NCBI GenBank assembly: GCA_029582165.1
Contig: CM055888.1
Location: forward strand, 31,139,408-31,203,407
Source: Portulaca oleracea
Taxonomy: Eukaryota > Streptophyta > Magnoliopsida > Caryophyllales > Portulacaceae
DNA: 64,000 nt
Reading direction: 5' to 3'
Position numbers and translations under genes: made by a program. Under the pieces are notes generated by a model, which was not told where the DNA came from, did no database searches, and worked only from the letters and a program-made list of their open reading frames with translations. This document shows, one piece after another, positions 21,925-33,010 of this stretch. Within the stretch, counting starts at the first letter, position 1. Every line of letters starts with the position of its first letter.

Positions 21925-24871
21925 TCAGATATATTCCAGGTATTAAAAGGAATTTGATTTCAGTTAATCGACTTGATGAGATTGCCTATTTAGCAGGGTT
22001 CGGGAATGGAAGATGGAAGATTGTGAAAGGTGCTATGGTAGTGGCGAAGGGATTGAGATCCGGTACTTTGTACTCCACGAGGGATAGCGCTAACGTGATT
22101 TCTAATGTCAATGCTGCTTCTTGTTCTAGTTTATGGCATTACAGGCTTGGTCACATGAGTGAGAAGGGCATAAAGATTCTAGCTTCAAAGGGCGTTTTGG
22201 AGAATCTGAAAACCGTAGATATGGAACTCTGTGAGAGTTGTGTCCTCGGTAAGCAGAAGAGGGTCAGTTTTACCAAAGCTGATAGGGAACCAAAACCAGA
22301 GAGGTTAGAGTTAGTGCATTCAGATGTGTGGGGGCCTGCGCCAGTCAATTCCATGAGTGGTGCTCAATATTATGTTACCTTTATTGATGATCACAGTCAA
22401 AAGGTATGGGTTTATTTTGTGAAGAATAAATCTGATGTGTTTAGTGTTTTCTTGAAGTGGAAAGCACAGGTTGAGACATAGACTAGATTGAAGGTGAAGT
22501 GTTTGAGGACTGACAATAGAGGGGAGTATGAAAAGAAGGAGTTCATGAAATATTGCGAACAGAACGACATTATATTATTGAGGACCGTTCCCTGGACGCC
22601 AAGGCAGAATAGAATAGCAAAGAGGATACCGGACTTTAAACGAGAGAGCCAAGAGCATGAGGATTCATGCTGGATTGCCTAAATATCTATGGGTAGAAGC
22701 AGTAAACACAGCAACATACTTAATCAACAGGAGTCCATCAGTTCTAGGAGTCCATCAGTTCCTTTAGATTTAAAGGTACCTGAGGAGGTATGGAGAGGTA
22801 AGAAAGTTGATTACTCCTTTCTTTGTATTTTTGGTTGTACTACTTATGTGATGACTGATCCTGACAAGCATGATTAGTTGGATCCCAAATCCAAAAAGTG
22901 TTATTTAGTTAGCTATGGGACTGACCTTTTTGGATACAGGTTATGGGATGGTAAGAAGATATTGAGACACTGCGATGTAGTATTTAATGAGAATGTGTTG
23001 TATAAAGACGGGCAGACATCAAGTGACTCGGGAAACAAGGAGTTAGTAGGAGCAAAGGTCATGGAGCCAAGAACTGTCAAGTTTTCTATCAAGGATGATG
23101 TGACTGAGAGGGAAACAATAGAGATAGAGGCATTACAGGAAGTTCCACAAACTACAGATCAGGCTGTTCAAAAGCCTAAACTACAAGAGCTAGTTGAAAG
23201 CTCTAGTGATGATGAACAAACTCCACCACCCACTGTGAGGAGATCCGCAAGGGCTACCAGAGGTAATGCACCTGAAAGATATTCTCCATCTCTGCATTAC
23301 TTATATGCTGGTGAGCAAGAATCATATACTGAAGCTATGCATATTGAGGATCGTTCCAAGTGGGAGCAGGCAATGGATGATGAGATTGCCTCACTTGAAA
23401 AAAACAAAACATGGGAACTAATCAGGTTCCCTGCAAGGAAGAAAACTTTGCTGAATAAATGAGTTTTCAGGATCAAGAATGAGCCTAATGGTGTTGTGAG
23501 GTACAAGGCTTAGTTAGTGGTTAAGGATTTTTACAAAAGGAAGGTATTGATTATAATAAAAAAATTCTCCTGTTGTGAAACTAACCACTGTTAGAATTGT
23601 TCTTAGTATGGTTGTAGTGGAGAATTTACATCTGGAGCAGATGGATGTAAAAACGGCCTTCTTGCATGGAGATTTGGAGGAGGACTTGTATATGAAGCAA
23701 TCTGAGGGATATGAAGTTGCAGGGAAGGAACACTTGGTGTGTAGACTTCGAAAAAGTCTATATGGATTGAAACAGGCTCCAAGGTAGTGGTACATCAAAT
23801 TGACACTTCATGTGCAACAACGGGTTCAAGAGGAGTGATAAGGATCAGTGTTGTTATTAAAGGAGTTTTCCTAACTCTTATATTATTTTGTTCTCTATGT
23901 GGATGATATGTTGATTGTAGGAGCAAACATGAAGGAGATTACCTGGCTTAAGGAGAGGATGTCAAAAGAGTTTGAGATGAAGGATATGGGTGCTGCAAAT
24001 CAAATCCTTGGCATGAGGATTACCAGAGACAAGGACAAAGGAGTTTTGAGGCTACCTCAGGAGGACTACATCAACAGGGTGCTTGAGAGGTTCAGTGTAG
24101 CTAATTCCAAACCCAGAGGCACTCCTATGGCAAACCATCTCAAACTATCCAAGGAACAACAACCCAGGATCAAGGAGGATAAAGAATACATGGCCAGAGT
24201 TCCTTATGCCTCAGCAGTTGGGAGCTTGATGTATGCCATGGTATGCACGAGACCGGATATTGCCTTTGCAGTAGGAGCGGTGTCCTGCTTCATGTCCAAT
24301 CTGAGGAAATCACACTGGGAAGTTGTGAAATGGATGTTAAGGTATTTGAAAGGTACCTCTCATTACTGTCTTATGTTGGGAGGAACTAACCTTGATCTGA
24401 AAGGTTATGTAGATGCTTATTTGAGTGGGGATTTTGATACGAGCAAGAGTACAACATGCTATGTGTTCACTCTTGGTGGCTCGGCAATTAGTTGGATGTC
24501 AAGATTATAGAAATGCATTGCTATGTCAACTACAGAGTCCGAATATATTGCCCTGTCTGAGGCAGGCAAGGAAATGATATGGCTGCAGGATTTCTTGGAG
24601 GTTCTTGACCAGGGGCAGGACGGTGTTCTTCATTGTGACAGCCAGAGTGCCATCTAACTGACAAAGAATCCAATGTTACACTCAAGAACGAAGCATATTA
24701 GAAGGAGATATCACTTCATTCGGAACTTGGTGGAAAGTGGTGAAATGAAACTCGAGAAGATTGCAAACAGTAAGAATTCAGCCGACATGCTGACCAAACC
24801 AGTGGATGTTGGTAAATTGAGGCTTTGTATGGCCTCAGTAGGCCTCTCTAACTGATAAAGAGATCAGTCAA

Positions 24872-25229
24872 TGTAACGCCCCGGAAATTCAATTATAAAC
24901 TTAACGGTCAAAGTCAAACATTGACTAACATTAACAGCGGAAGACTAATTTTTTTTTCTTTTTAATTGGGCGTTACTGCCGTATCCACGAAGGGATACAA
25001 GGCAAGAAAGGAAAAACTGACAACAAATCATTAATTACTTCAAGTTAATAAACAAAAGAACTTTCAAATTCTAGAACATAAACTAAACATCAACTAACTT
25101 TGAATCTAAAACACAAACTAAAACTTTATTCAAAACAATAAACTCTAACAAACGACCTCACTTGCTAATTCCCATTCCCAGCATAGAATCCTTCACCTGA
25201 AAACAAAACATCCACATCTTAATTAATTA

Positions 25230-25260
<31 letters not shown>

Positions 25261-26590
25261 AAGAAGAAGAAGAAGAAGAAGAAGAAGAAGAAGAAGAAGA
25301 AGAAGAAGAAGAAGAAGAAGAAGAAGAAGAAGAAGAAGAAGAAGAAGAAGAAGAAGAAGAAGAAGAAGGAGAAGAAGAAGAAGAAGAAGAAGAAGAAGAA
25401 GAAGAAGAAGAAGAAGAAGAAGAAGAAGAAGAAGAAGAAGAAGAAGAAGAAGAAGAAGAAGGAGAAGAAGGAGAAGAAGGAGAAGAAGGAGAAGAAGGAG
25501 AAGAAGGAGAAGAAGAAGAAGAAGAAGAAGAAGAAGAAGAAGAAGAAGAAGAAGAAGAAGAAGAAGAAGAAGAAGAAGAAGAAGAAGAAAGAAGAAGAAA
25601 GAAGAAGAAGAAGAAGAAGAAGAAGAAGAAGAAGAAGAAGAAGAAGAAGAAGAAGAAGAAAGCAGAGGAAAAAGTGAAGGCTTCTTAGCTTGAATTCAAA
25701 ATGGAGTTTTTAGGGTTTTGGGATTTGAACTTCGAACGATTTGGAAGACACTTAAAGATGACCCCTTGCCAAGAATCAAGTTCTGACAAAACCCAAATTG
25801 AGATTCAGCGAATTAAAGAGAAGGAGAAACAGAGAGGGAAGAAAGAAGGGGACGAAAGAGACTGAAGGAGAGGGAGAAAAGAACATGGATGAAAGAGAGA
25901 AGGACATAGAGAGAAGAGGGAGAGTCAATAGCCATGGCAGCCATGGCTGCTCTGAAGAACGTCGAAAGAATAGGAGAGGGAGGAGAGAAAGAAAGAAAAA
26001 GGGAAAGATGAGGGGGAAAAAAGCTGACCTGGCTTTTTTTTAAGTCAACATTGTTGACGTGGAAAAGTCAACAGACCCAGTCGCCGCCACGTCATCCCGC
26101 CATCGAGTTAAGTTCAACTTAACTCGGTGGCGTGTTACTGGTGGCAACAGGGGGTCAAAGTTCATATTATTCATAACCAAATCGAAAGTTCGTATTATCA
26201 AGTCTTATATGGCCAAAAGTTCGTATTATTAGAATCTAATTTCTCTAATAATAATAATGATAATAATAATAATAATAATTATTATTATTATTATTATAAT
26301 ATAATTTTCTCAAATAATAATAATAATAACCTAATAATAGCCACAAAAATTAATTAAAGCTAATCACATATTCATCAAATATTAACATATAAAAATTACC
26401 AAAATACCCATACCCCCATGCATATTGATGCACGTAGAAAAGACTATATTACCTTTGGTAATCTGTCGACGGTCCTACGAGCTCAAGTGTTAGCAAGAGT
26501 AATCGTCGATAAAATCTCAAAATTAACAGAGGCAACTTAATTAACTAACGATGTCACGGTTAACGCATTCGAAGTTTTCGGGGTTTTATT
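24872..26590 (+). mobile_element. Gypsy-like solo LTR D with a GAA expansion
   Basis: It begins TGTAACGCCCCGGAAAT and ends TCGGGGTTTTATT, a decayed version of the usual CGGGGYGTTACA end. The flanking duplication GTCAA is perfect (24867-24871 and 26591-26595). It contains a (GAA)n tract of about 430 bp and AAT/ATT runs near 26248-26340. The part around 26040-26250 resembles the subterminal region and end of MULE-1 and may be another insertion. Confidence 0.8.
25231..25661. repeat. Long (GAA)n purine tract
   Basis: About 143 AAG/GAA units, almost uninterrupted, with a cluster of GGA variants at 25460-25510. The strand is pure purine over roughly 430 bases. Confidence 0.97.
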
Positions 26591-26658
26591 GTCAATGCAC
26601 TAGAGGAACTCGTGCTGAAAGTGAGGATTTCAAAAGACTTGGTCTCAAAGTGGGAGAT

Positions 26659-27192
26659 CGTTGTATGTGTGGAGACCAAGAAGAAATTCGAGAGAAGCGG
26701 TAGGCGCTACTAGCGTGGGTTGTCCACGGTCCTCGGTGCTACCATCGCCTCTTGTTTCTCGCGTCGACGGGCTGGGCGCTACCAGCGCTTGAAGTAGGCA
26801 CTCCCAACGCCTCGGTCAGAGAGCATGTGATTGTGCACGCTGCCAGTGCCCCACACACGCTGCCCGCGCCGTGCTGGGCCTTGCTCGCGTCTAAAAGGCC
26901 CGGTGTTTTGCAGCGAGTTTCATTATTATTATGACCTAGGTTTTCCTAAGTTCTCTCATGTACCTCTAGTATAAATTGGGATCAGATCCTTCCCCTAAAT
27001 CATCAAGTGAGAGAGAGAGAGAGAGACACAACTAGTGTAATTGTAATCCTCCTATTACTAGTGCATCGATTCCGTGGTTTTTTTCCCGCTTTGGATTTTT
27101 TCATGCTAAATCCCTGGTGTCAAATTTCTTATTTCTTTTCCGCTATTATTTCCTATTGTTTGTGGTTGCTTGAGTGATCTTCGATCCTAATA
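26659..27192 (+). repeat. Copia A right LTR
   Basis: It aligns with 14161-14688. The first base is C instead of T, and the end is CCTAATA instead of CCTAACA. The TSD GTGCG follows. Confidence 0.92.
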
Positions 27193-27267
27193 GTGCGATC
27201 ATAAATTTCAAGGACTGTGGTCATGGATTTCACGGCCTGTAGTCATGAAATACTATTATATTCATAA

Positions 27268-28536
27268 GCGAAGTATGCGGAGGCTTACTCTGGAGCCATA
27301 TCTCCATGTCTGGGTGAAAATCATTGGCCACCTTCAGATCTGGTACTTGACCCTCCCACCATAATCCCTAAATCCGGGACGCATGCCAGGAACAGGAGGA
27401 AGGACGACCCCAAGAGCAGTGGTAGGCTGACTAGGCATGGAAGGCAAGTGACTTGCAAGAACTGTGGTGGGACAGGCCACAACTCCAGGACATGTAAGGA
27501 AGATCAGCCTAACCGAACTCAGCAACAACCACCAAGCGGGAGGGGGAGGCCAAAAAAAGAACCCACAACAGATCCAACGTCAGCTGCATCTCCTTCTGCA
27601 AGTGGAGCTGGTCCATCTGGAAGAGGCAGGGGAAGAGGCAGGGATGGAGGTGTAGGGGCAGGAAGGAGTGCAAGAGAGGGTGGAGTGCAAACAAGATCAG
27701 CTGCAGCTCAATCAGTAAGAATCTTCTCCTTTTTATTCCACCAGATACACTTTCTATTAGTAAACCCTAAAACCTAATTTTTTTTTTTTTTGTTGAAACT
27801 AATCAACACTATCCTAAACACGAGTTTTTTGCATTTTGGACCCCGACCTTAAAAGGTATTTATTTTTTGAACCATTGGTTTTCAACATTAATATTTTAGA
27901 CCCTAAAGTTTGTAGGCTGAATTAAAAAAAAGACCTCAAATTTTGTGGGTTGATGAAAAAAACCCGTCTCGTTCTTTGTTTTCTTCCCATGTTTGAATTT
28001 ATCTCCCGATTGACGTTAAACTTCGGGACTATGGTTAAAACTGATATTGAAGTTATAAAACACGTCTCTTATTTATGACGGGGCTACTTAGACCCCTGAT
28101 TACAGGTGTTTAAGTAACTCTAACATGAATAAGAGATGTTTATTATAACTTTTATATCAGTTTTAACCTTAGTCTCGAAGTTTGATGCCAATCAGAATAG
28201 AAATTCAAACATGAAAAGGAAAAAAAAAGGGGGAAATGGGCTTTTGTTTTTCCGCCAACAAACTTTAGAGTCCTTTTTTTCAGCCTACAAACTTTAAGGT
28301 CCAAGAAATTAAAGTCGAAAACCAAGGGTTCATAAAATAAATATCCCTAAAGTTCGGAGTCCAAAATGCAAATAACCCTCCTAAACACAATGTATTATTA
28401 ATGGGGACCCTAATTATTTTAAAATTCAATGCAGGGAATTTCACATAGTTGTTCCCAACAAGTGGCGCAACAACCTATCATGTGCTCTCAAGCATCAGTT
28501 GCAAGTTGCAGCCAACCACATGGGGGACCAAAGTAG
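27268..28536 (+). pseudogene. MULE-1 transposase, C-terminal fragment
   Basis: The frame from 27268 to 27714 gives the C-terminal part of a MuDR-type transposase. A region with YAEAYSGAISP and NHWPPSDLVLDPP matches the usual Y..aY...I.P....WP pattern before the tail. It is followed by the knuckle CKNCGGTGHNSRTC and a Pro/Gly/Arg-rich tail. A phase-0 intron (27715-28434, GT-AG) is enlarged by a 558-bp MITE. The last exon runs from 28435 to the stop at 28534. The catalytic domain is missing: the sequence left of 27197 is the copia element, and I do not find the MULE left part beyond it. On the other strand lies its probable partner gene at 29276-29862. Confidence 0.85.
27822..28379. mobile_element. 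Mutator-type MITE in the transposase intron
   Basis: Long imperfect terminal inverted repeats of more than 120 bp are visible, with TTTGCATTTTGGACCCCGA near the left end and its reverse complement near the right. The flanking 9-bp duplication CCTAAACAC is perfect (27813-27821 and 28380-28388), as expected of Mutator elements. It is non-coding. Confidence 0.9.
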
Positions 28537-28838
28537 GGTTTTTTCAACTTTGGAGAATCTTATTTTCTTGGACAGTGATATAAATTCCTGTCAAGTTTAG
28601 GTTTCTGACAATGAATTTTTTCATCCTAGTTGTGTAATATTTTGGGGCATCTTTATAGAACATTAGGGGTTGTTATTTGTAATACTTTTGGGGATTATAT
28701 TTTGTTTTGTGGATGGTAGTCATGTCATGACATTGACATAATCTTGTTTTCCAATGGCATTAACTGTTGACTGCATCATCTTTTGATCTTATTTACTTTG
28801 CTTTCGAACCACTTAAATTCCACTATGTATTCCAATTT

Positions 28839-29080
28839 CTAGACTATAGAAATACAATACCAATATTAATGAGACCACTGAAATACAATACTATTATTTA
28901 GGGGACCACTGAAACACAATACTTTAATTTATGGGACCACTGAAATATAATACCATAATTTATGGGACCACTGAAATACGATTCAATATTTTATGGTACC
29001 ACTTGAATACAACTCAACATAAAATAAGACCATTAGAATCCAATAACAATATTTATTGTACCATTGGAATCCAATATTTA
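28839..29080. repeat. 35-bp degenerate tandem repeat
   Basis: About seven units of GGGACCACTGAAATACAATA plus a variable AT part, getting more diverged toward the right. It lies between the convergent 3' ends of the two MULE-1 genes. Confidence 0.75.
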
Positions 29081-29275
29081 TTTACAATATAGTAGATAAT
29101 AGAGATTAATCATTCACTCCATTTGCACAACAAACATGACAACAACAAATACTATCCATTCATTGCAACAGTTGAAAACAATTTTCCATAAACAAGAACA
29201 CTCATTCATAAACAACATAAATTAAGGTTCATCAAACAAATAGTCCCCACCATTTACTACCATTCAAGCAACACA

Positions 29276-29862
29276 TTAAATGCTCCTACCTAAGCCAATA
29301 CCTACCAAAATCAGTGCAATGTACAACATTAGCTTCTCCCAACCCCACTTCCTAGATGCCCTCATTTTCAAACAAAACAACTCTTCCTTCATAATCTTCA
29401 GCTCTTCCTTAGCTGTTGGTTTCTTCTCTTTTAGTATCTTCTTCCTTAGCCTTTCATTATCTTCCTTAAGCATTTCATTTTCACGAATGACATCAGCTAC
29501 CGTCCTCTCAATTGCAAATTTTTTGTCCTCAAAACTGGGTTGGCTTTTATCCACCCATTCGAAGAATCCACACCTCAAATGTTTATCCTGACCATACATA
29601 ATCAACCCCAATAAACATGTCTAAACCTGATAAATGTCAATTTATCACTTAAATTTGAATACAGAAAAAATCATACCTTCCATAACTGGCAGCCATGAAA
29701 TTTTCTACCTTCATTCGGACCTTTTTTCCTATAGATCTGAATAGTGGCTGATATACCATGGCCACAATTTGGCCAGCTCCATGTGTTCGATGAAGAACTT
29801 GAAACTTTGCCGATGCTGCAACAATAACATGTTTCTACGTTTAGGAGAAGTGAGAGATGCAA
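29276..29862 (-). CDS. GRF zinc-finger, coiled-coil, tail-anchored protein of MULE-1
   Basis: Two exons (29862-29677 and 29587-29276) join in phase 0 across an 89-bp GT-AG intron and give 165 residues. The joint restores one GRF zinc finger: PNCGHGISATIQIY in exon 1 and CGFFEWVDKSQ in exon 2, with HGCQLWKDKHLRCGFFEW across the junction. The first zinc ligand expected before PNCG is Trp instead of Cys, so the finger may be damaged. A charged heptad-rich segment follows (NEMLKEDNERLRKKILKE), then a hydrophobic C-terminal segment (LMLYIALILVGIGL) that suggests a tail anchor. The start at 29862 is the first ATG in frame, but an upstream leader is likely. The gene converges on the transposase, as in the MULE at 55565-62302. 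Function unknown. Confidence 0.75.
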
Positions 29863-30449
29863 AAGGAAATCGAAGACACAAAATTAGGGTTCTTCAATAC
29901 GAATTGGGGAAAAGAGGACGGAGAAGATTGCAGCTGCTAGTGGAGGGGATGGAGGTAGTTGAAATCTTGGAGTTCAGAGGAGCAGGGAGTACAGATGAGA
30001 AGAAGGGAGCCGACGAGTAGGATTCAATTAAAAAATATATATAACTTCTGGGAAGGGAAGTTTTTTTTAAAAGGATGAGAAAAGAACATGAAAGGGACCA
30101 AGAAGAAAGACAATAAATTCTGGGAAGTGGAGGTTTTTTTTTTTAAACTTAAGGGAAAAATAACGGGAAAGGTGAAAAGAAGAAAGAGAAAGAAAAGGGG
30201 TAGGGGAAGTTGTGTTTTGCTTTTACTGCAGGAACAATAACGGTAAACGGGAAAAGAAGAGAGAGAAAGAGAAGAGGAAGGGGGTAAGTTTTAGAATCTT
30301 CGCTGTCATTAAAATTAAAGGAAAGATAAGAATGACATGTGTTTTGTGTCTGACGTGGCACTCAAAATTAAAGTCAACCCGGTCAAACACATGGCCACCA
30401 AAGTGCCATGTCAGAAAACCACCGAGTCGCCGCCTCTCAACTCGTCGGT

Positions 30450-30556
30450 GTCCCACTCAAATCCAATTTTTTTTTGGACCACCAAATTACAAACTGAAAG
30501 TAGGGATTATCGCCATCCAATTTGCAAAACATGAGATTATTATAATTCAATTTTCC
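30450..30556. repeat. Right terminal repeat of MULE-1
   Basis: Reading inward from 30556, the sequence GGAAAATTGAATTATAATAA followed by an AATTGGATGGCGATAATCCC block matches the ends of the MITEs at 4426 and 5408. It lies outside the GRF gene, where the MULE end is expected. No left partner is found in this window. The subterminal DNA from 30020 to 30450 is purine-rich and holds no gene I recognise. Confidence 0.7.
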
Positions 30557-30557
30557 T

Positions 30558-30566
30558 ATGTATGTA

Positions 30567-30608
<42 letters not shown>
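30558..30608. repeat. (TG)n(TA)n microsatellite
   Basis: A TATG/TG/TA tract lies directly outside the MULE-1 end, repeating the pattern of microsatellite flanks seen at the MITEs. Confidence 0.85.
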
Positions 30609-30632
30609 AAATTTAACGTTAATATATGTATA

Positions 30633-30855
30633 TGTTATGAAACAATAATAGATGAACGCGATATAGAGAGAAAAGTGAAGAACAATAGAGACACGGAGAG
30701 ATTGAGGGAGGACAATCAGTGAGCTTTTATTCATAACCCACAAGGGGTATTTATACTAATTACATAGTGAGATCACATGAGAAAAATCCCCCTAAACTCT
30801 AACCACCTAAGAGATATTAATGGACATTCACAAATAAATATGTTATTTTATAACA
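30633..30855 (-). repeat. Copia E LTR (3' LTR on its own strand)
   Basis: It is almost identical to 41432-41654, with a handful of differences in 223 bp. The pol interior is far more decayed than the LTR similarity suggests. Confidence 0.9.
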
Positions 30856-32039
30856 CTACCCTTTGAATGTCCATTGTTCTAAAGAATATGTCTCGTTAAA
30901 ACCTTACTAGGAAAACCCAATGGGACAAAGCCTAGCTAGGAAAAAGAGTACATAATTCTTTAATGCGCCTACATATGTTGCCTCATTAAAAACCTTTCTA
31001 AGGAAAACCTAGTGGGACAAAACCTCAGATAAGGGAAAAAGAGTACAACGCGTATTAACTCCCCCTGATGAGAACATCAATTAAGTTCTCTGAGTTGATG
31101 TAATTCAACTTCATGACTGACTTGATACATGAATCAACTTAATTCTCACTTAAACGAATTTGCTTAGCGTGCACATAATTAGTATGTGATCAAGTGTCAT
31201 ATGATTTAGGTAAATACCCATAGCTAATTAAACCAACTTTGAACTGATGAGGATAATAAATATCTATGTTGAGCAAAAAAATTTAATAACATAAAATAAA
31301 TTAAATAAATTGCCCACATAATCTCCCGACATATTTTTGTATATATCGGTTTATTATTTTCTTTGAGTACGACCTATTCAAGAGGATGAACCTCCTTAAT
31401 TACGTCCCCATTTATGAGACCACCTTTTGATTCCGACTCGCTTTGTTTACCTGTCTTTCCTTCTTTTGTTTTATTTTTGTCGAGGTAGATTTATATCGAC
31501 TTTATGTCTGTCCGGTAACTTAATTGCATCAGATAGTGGCCGAATAGTCACCTTCTAGGAAGGGTACTACCCGTACACATTCTTCATGTGCATGTTAGGG
31601 GGAAATTGGGTTAATTTGGAATTTGGGTTGCACTCACTATTTATTGTGAGCTGCCTACGTACCCCTTTGAAGGGGATCAAACCGATCGTAGTTCGTTTCG
31701 GAAATTTTTAATGTTTATTTGGGTTTGATTTAGGTTAAATTTATAACCGTTATTTTTTACCCGTTTTGGATATTTGTTCGGCTAAATAAATAGCTGAAAC
31801 AGGGACTTGAATTTGTTACAGAATTTTGGCCAAATTGGTATTATAGCCTTTCCATAATTTTTTATCACTTTCCGACTTATTCCTTCATGGGGTCGGATGA
31901 TTTAATTTGACTTGTCGATTGCACCCATAGGCCATATTTATTTTTATGGGCTTCCTACGTACTCTTATTGAGATCAAATCGACGTAGTTCTAGACCCGTT
32001 TGGAGTCTACCGCTCGAATAAAAATTCGAAAGAAAATTT

Positions 32040-33010
32040 ATGAGCTCGGAACTTTTTATTTGGATGAAGTTTAGTCCATTTGATGGACTTGGGATTTGGA
32101 AGGTATAATTTTGTGGAGTTTGGATTTAACCTGTTTCGGTTACAAAATGATATATTATGTAACCGTGGGCTATAAAAATTTGAATTTTGGCTTTTTAAGA
32201 AAGAGGGGGGAATTTTTGTGAGCTAGGATTTGTGTTTGGCTCTGGTTTACTCTGTTTGACAAACTTGAAATGTAGAATGGATCATTTTGTGGGACTTGCA
32301 TTCGACCAGTTTCAGGTTACGAGAAAAATATATCATGTAACCAGGAGTCGTTAGATTTTGAATTTAGCCCTATTAGGACAGTGGGACAAAATTGAGAGCT
32401 TGGACTTTGTGTTTGGCTCGAGTTTGGTCCATTTAAGGGACTTAAAATGCAGCAGGAAAAACCTGCGACGGAGTTGACTCGTTTAGGTTACAAGAAAACA
32501 TTTCATAATTACAAGTTGCAAGAAACTTGAAACTTTGGTTATTTTAATAAATAAATGGGGGGAATATTTGCAAGGTTATACTTTTTGTCTGACTTGTGTT
32601 TAGTCCTGTTTAGCGAACTTGAGATTTGACAGGAGACCCGCAACGGGGTTGTCATGTCTTAGTTACAGGAAAACATTTTGCTGTCATAAGTTATATATTC
32701 CCGCAATATGACCCTTTAATGAGTGGGGGGGAAATTTGTGAGCTCCAAAATTTTATTGGAATTGGTATGAGTCCATTTGACGGACTTGGCTATTTGACAG
32801 GACAACCTGTATCTTTGAACGGATGACCTGTTTATCTGTTTATGTCACATATAATACGTAACACAGGGCCGAAAATAGGCCTTTTGGATTTTTTATGAGA
32901 GCGGAGTTTTTTGTGAGCTTGGGTATTTTCATTTGGCTCGAATTTGGTTCGCACGGAGGACTTAAAAATTTGACAAGGGTCGGTTGATGTTTTTGTAGAG
33001 CTTGGGTCAT
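32040..33010. repeat. About 185-bp degenerate tandem array
   Basis: Five to six diverged units each carry, in order, TGTGAGCT(T/C)GG, TTTGG(C/A)TCGAGTTTGGTCC, GGACTTGA, GGTTACA(A)GAAAA and a run of four or more G followed by AATT. The units lie within the 4.2-kb LTR. Confidence 0.75.

Larger units (their letters stand above)
14738..24855 (+). pseudogene. Copia A gag-pol, decayed and interrupted
   Basis: The domains are in Ty1/copia order. The gag N-terminus (14738-14900) resumes after an insertion (18865-19440) and ends in the CCHC knuckle CYGCGDKGHFKKDC. The protease motif WIVDTGASFHVS is near 19548. After the second insertion come the pre-integrase region with LWHYRLGHMS (22132), the integrase (22300-22900), the reverse transcriptase with [20 protein letters not shown] (23632) and LYVDDMLIVG (23894), and RNase H with STTESEYIALSEA (24525). 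Nonsense codons occur at least at 22479, near 22680, near 22875, near 23459, near 23785, near 24508 and near 24655. The long intact stretches between stops suggest moderate age. It cannot encode a functional polyprotein. Confidence 0.93.
14161..27192 (+). mobile_element. Ty1/copia element A with three nested insertions
   Basis: LTRs of 528 and 534 bp (14161-14688 and 26659-27192) flank gag-pol remnants. The flanking duplication GTGCG is perfect (14156-14160 and 27193-27197). Three later insertions, each with its own 5-bp TSD, split it: 14901-18864, 19730-21924 and 24872-26590. Removing them leaves about 5.1 kb, a normal copia length. The primer-binding site is at 14691, and a polypurine-like GTGGGAGAT precedes the right LTR. 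The right flank is MULE-1 DNA, so the element appears to have landed in or at the edge of that MULE. Confidence 0.92.

Noticed and set aside
25798..26043. 81-codon Lys/Glu/Arg-rich open frame
   Set aside because: Purine-rich DNA next to the GAA tract gives charged low-complexity frames, and no domain is visible.
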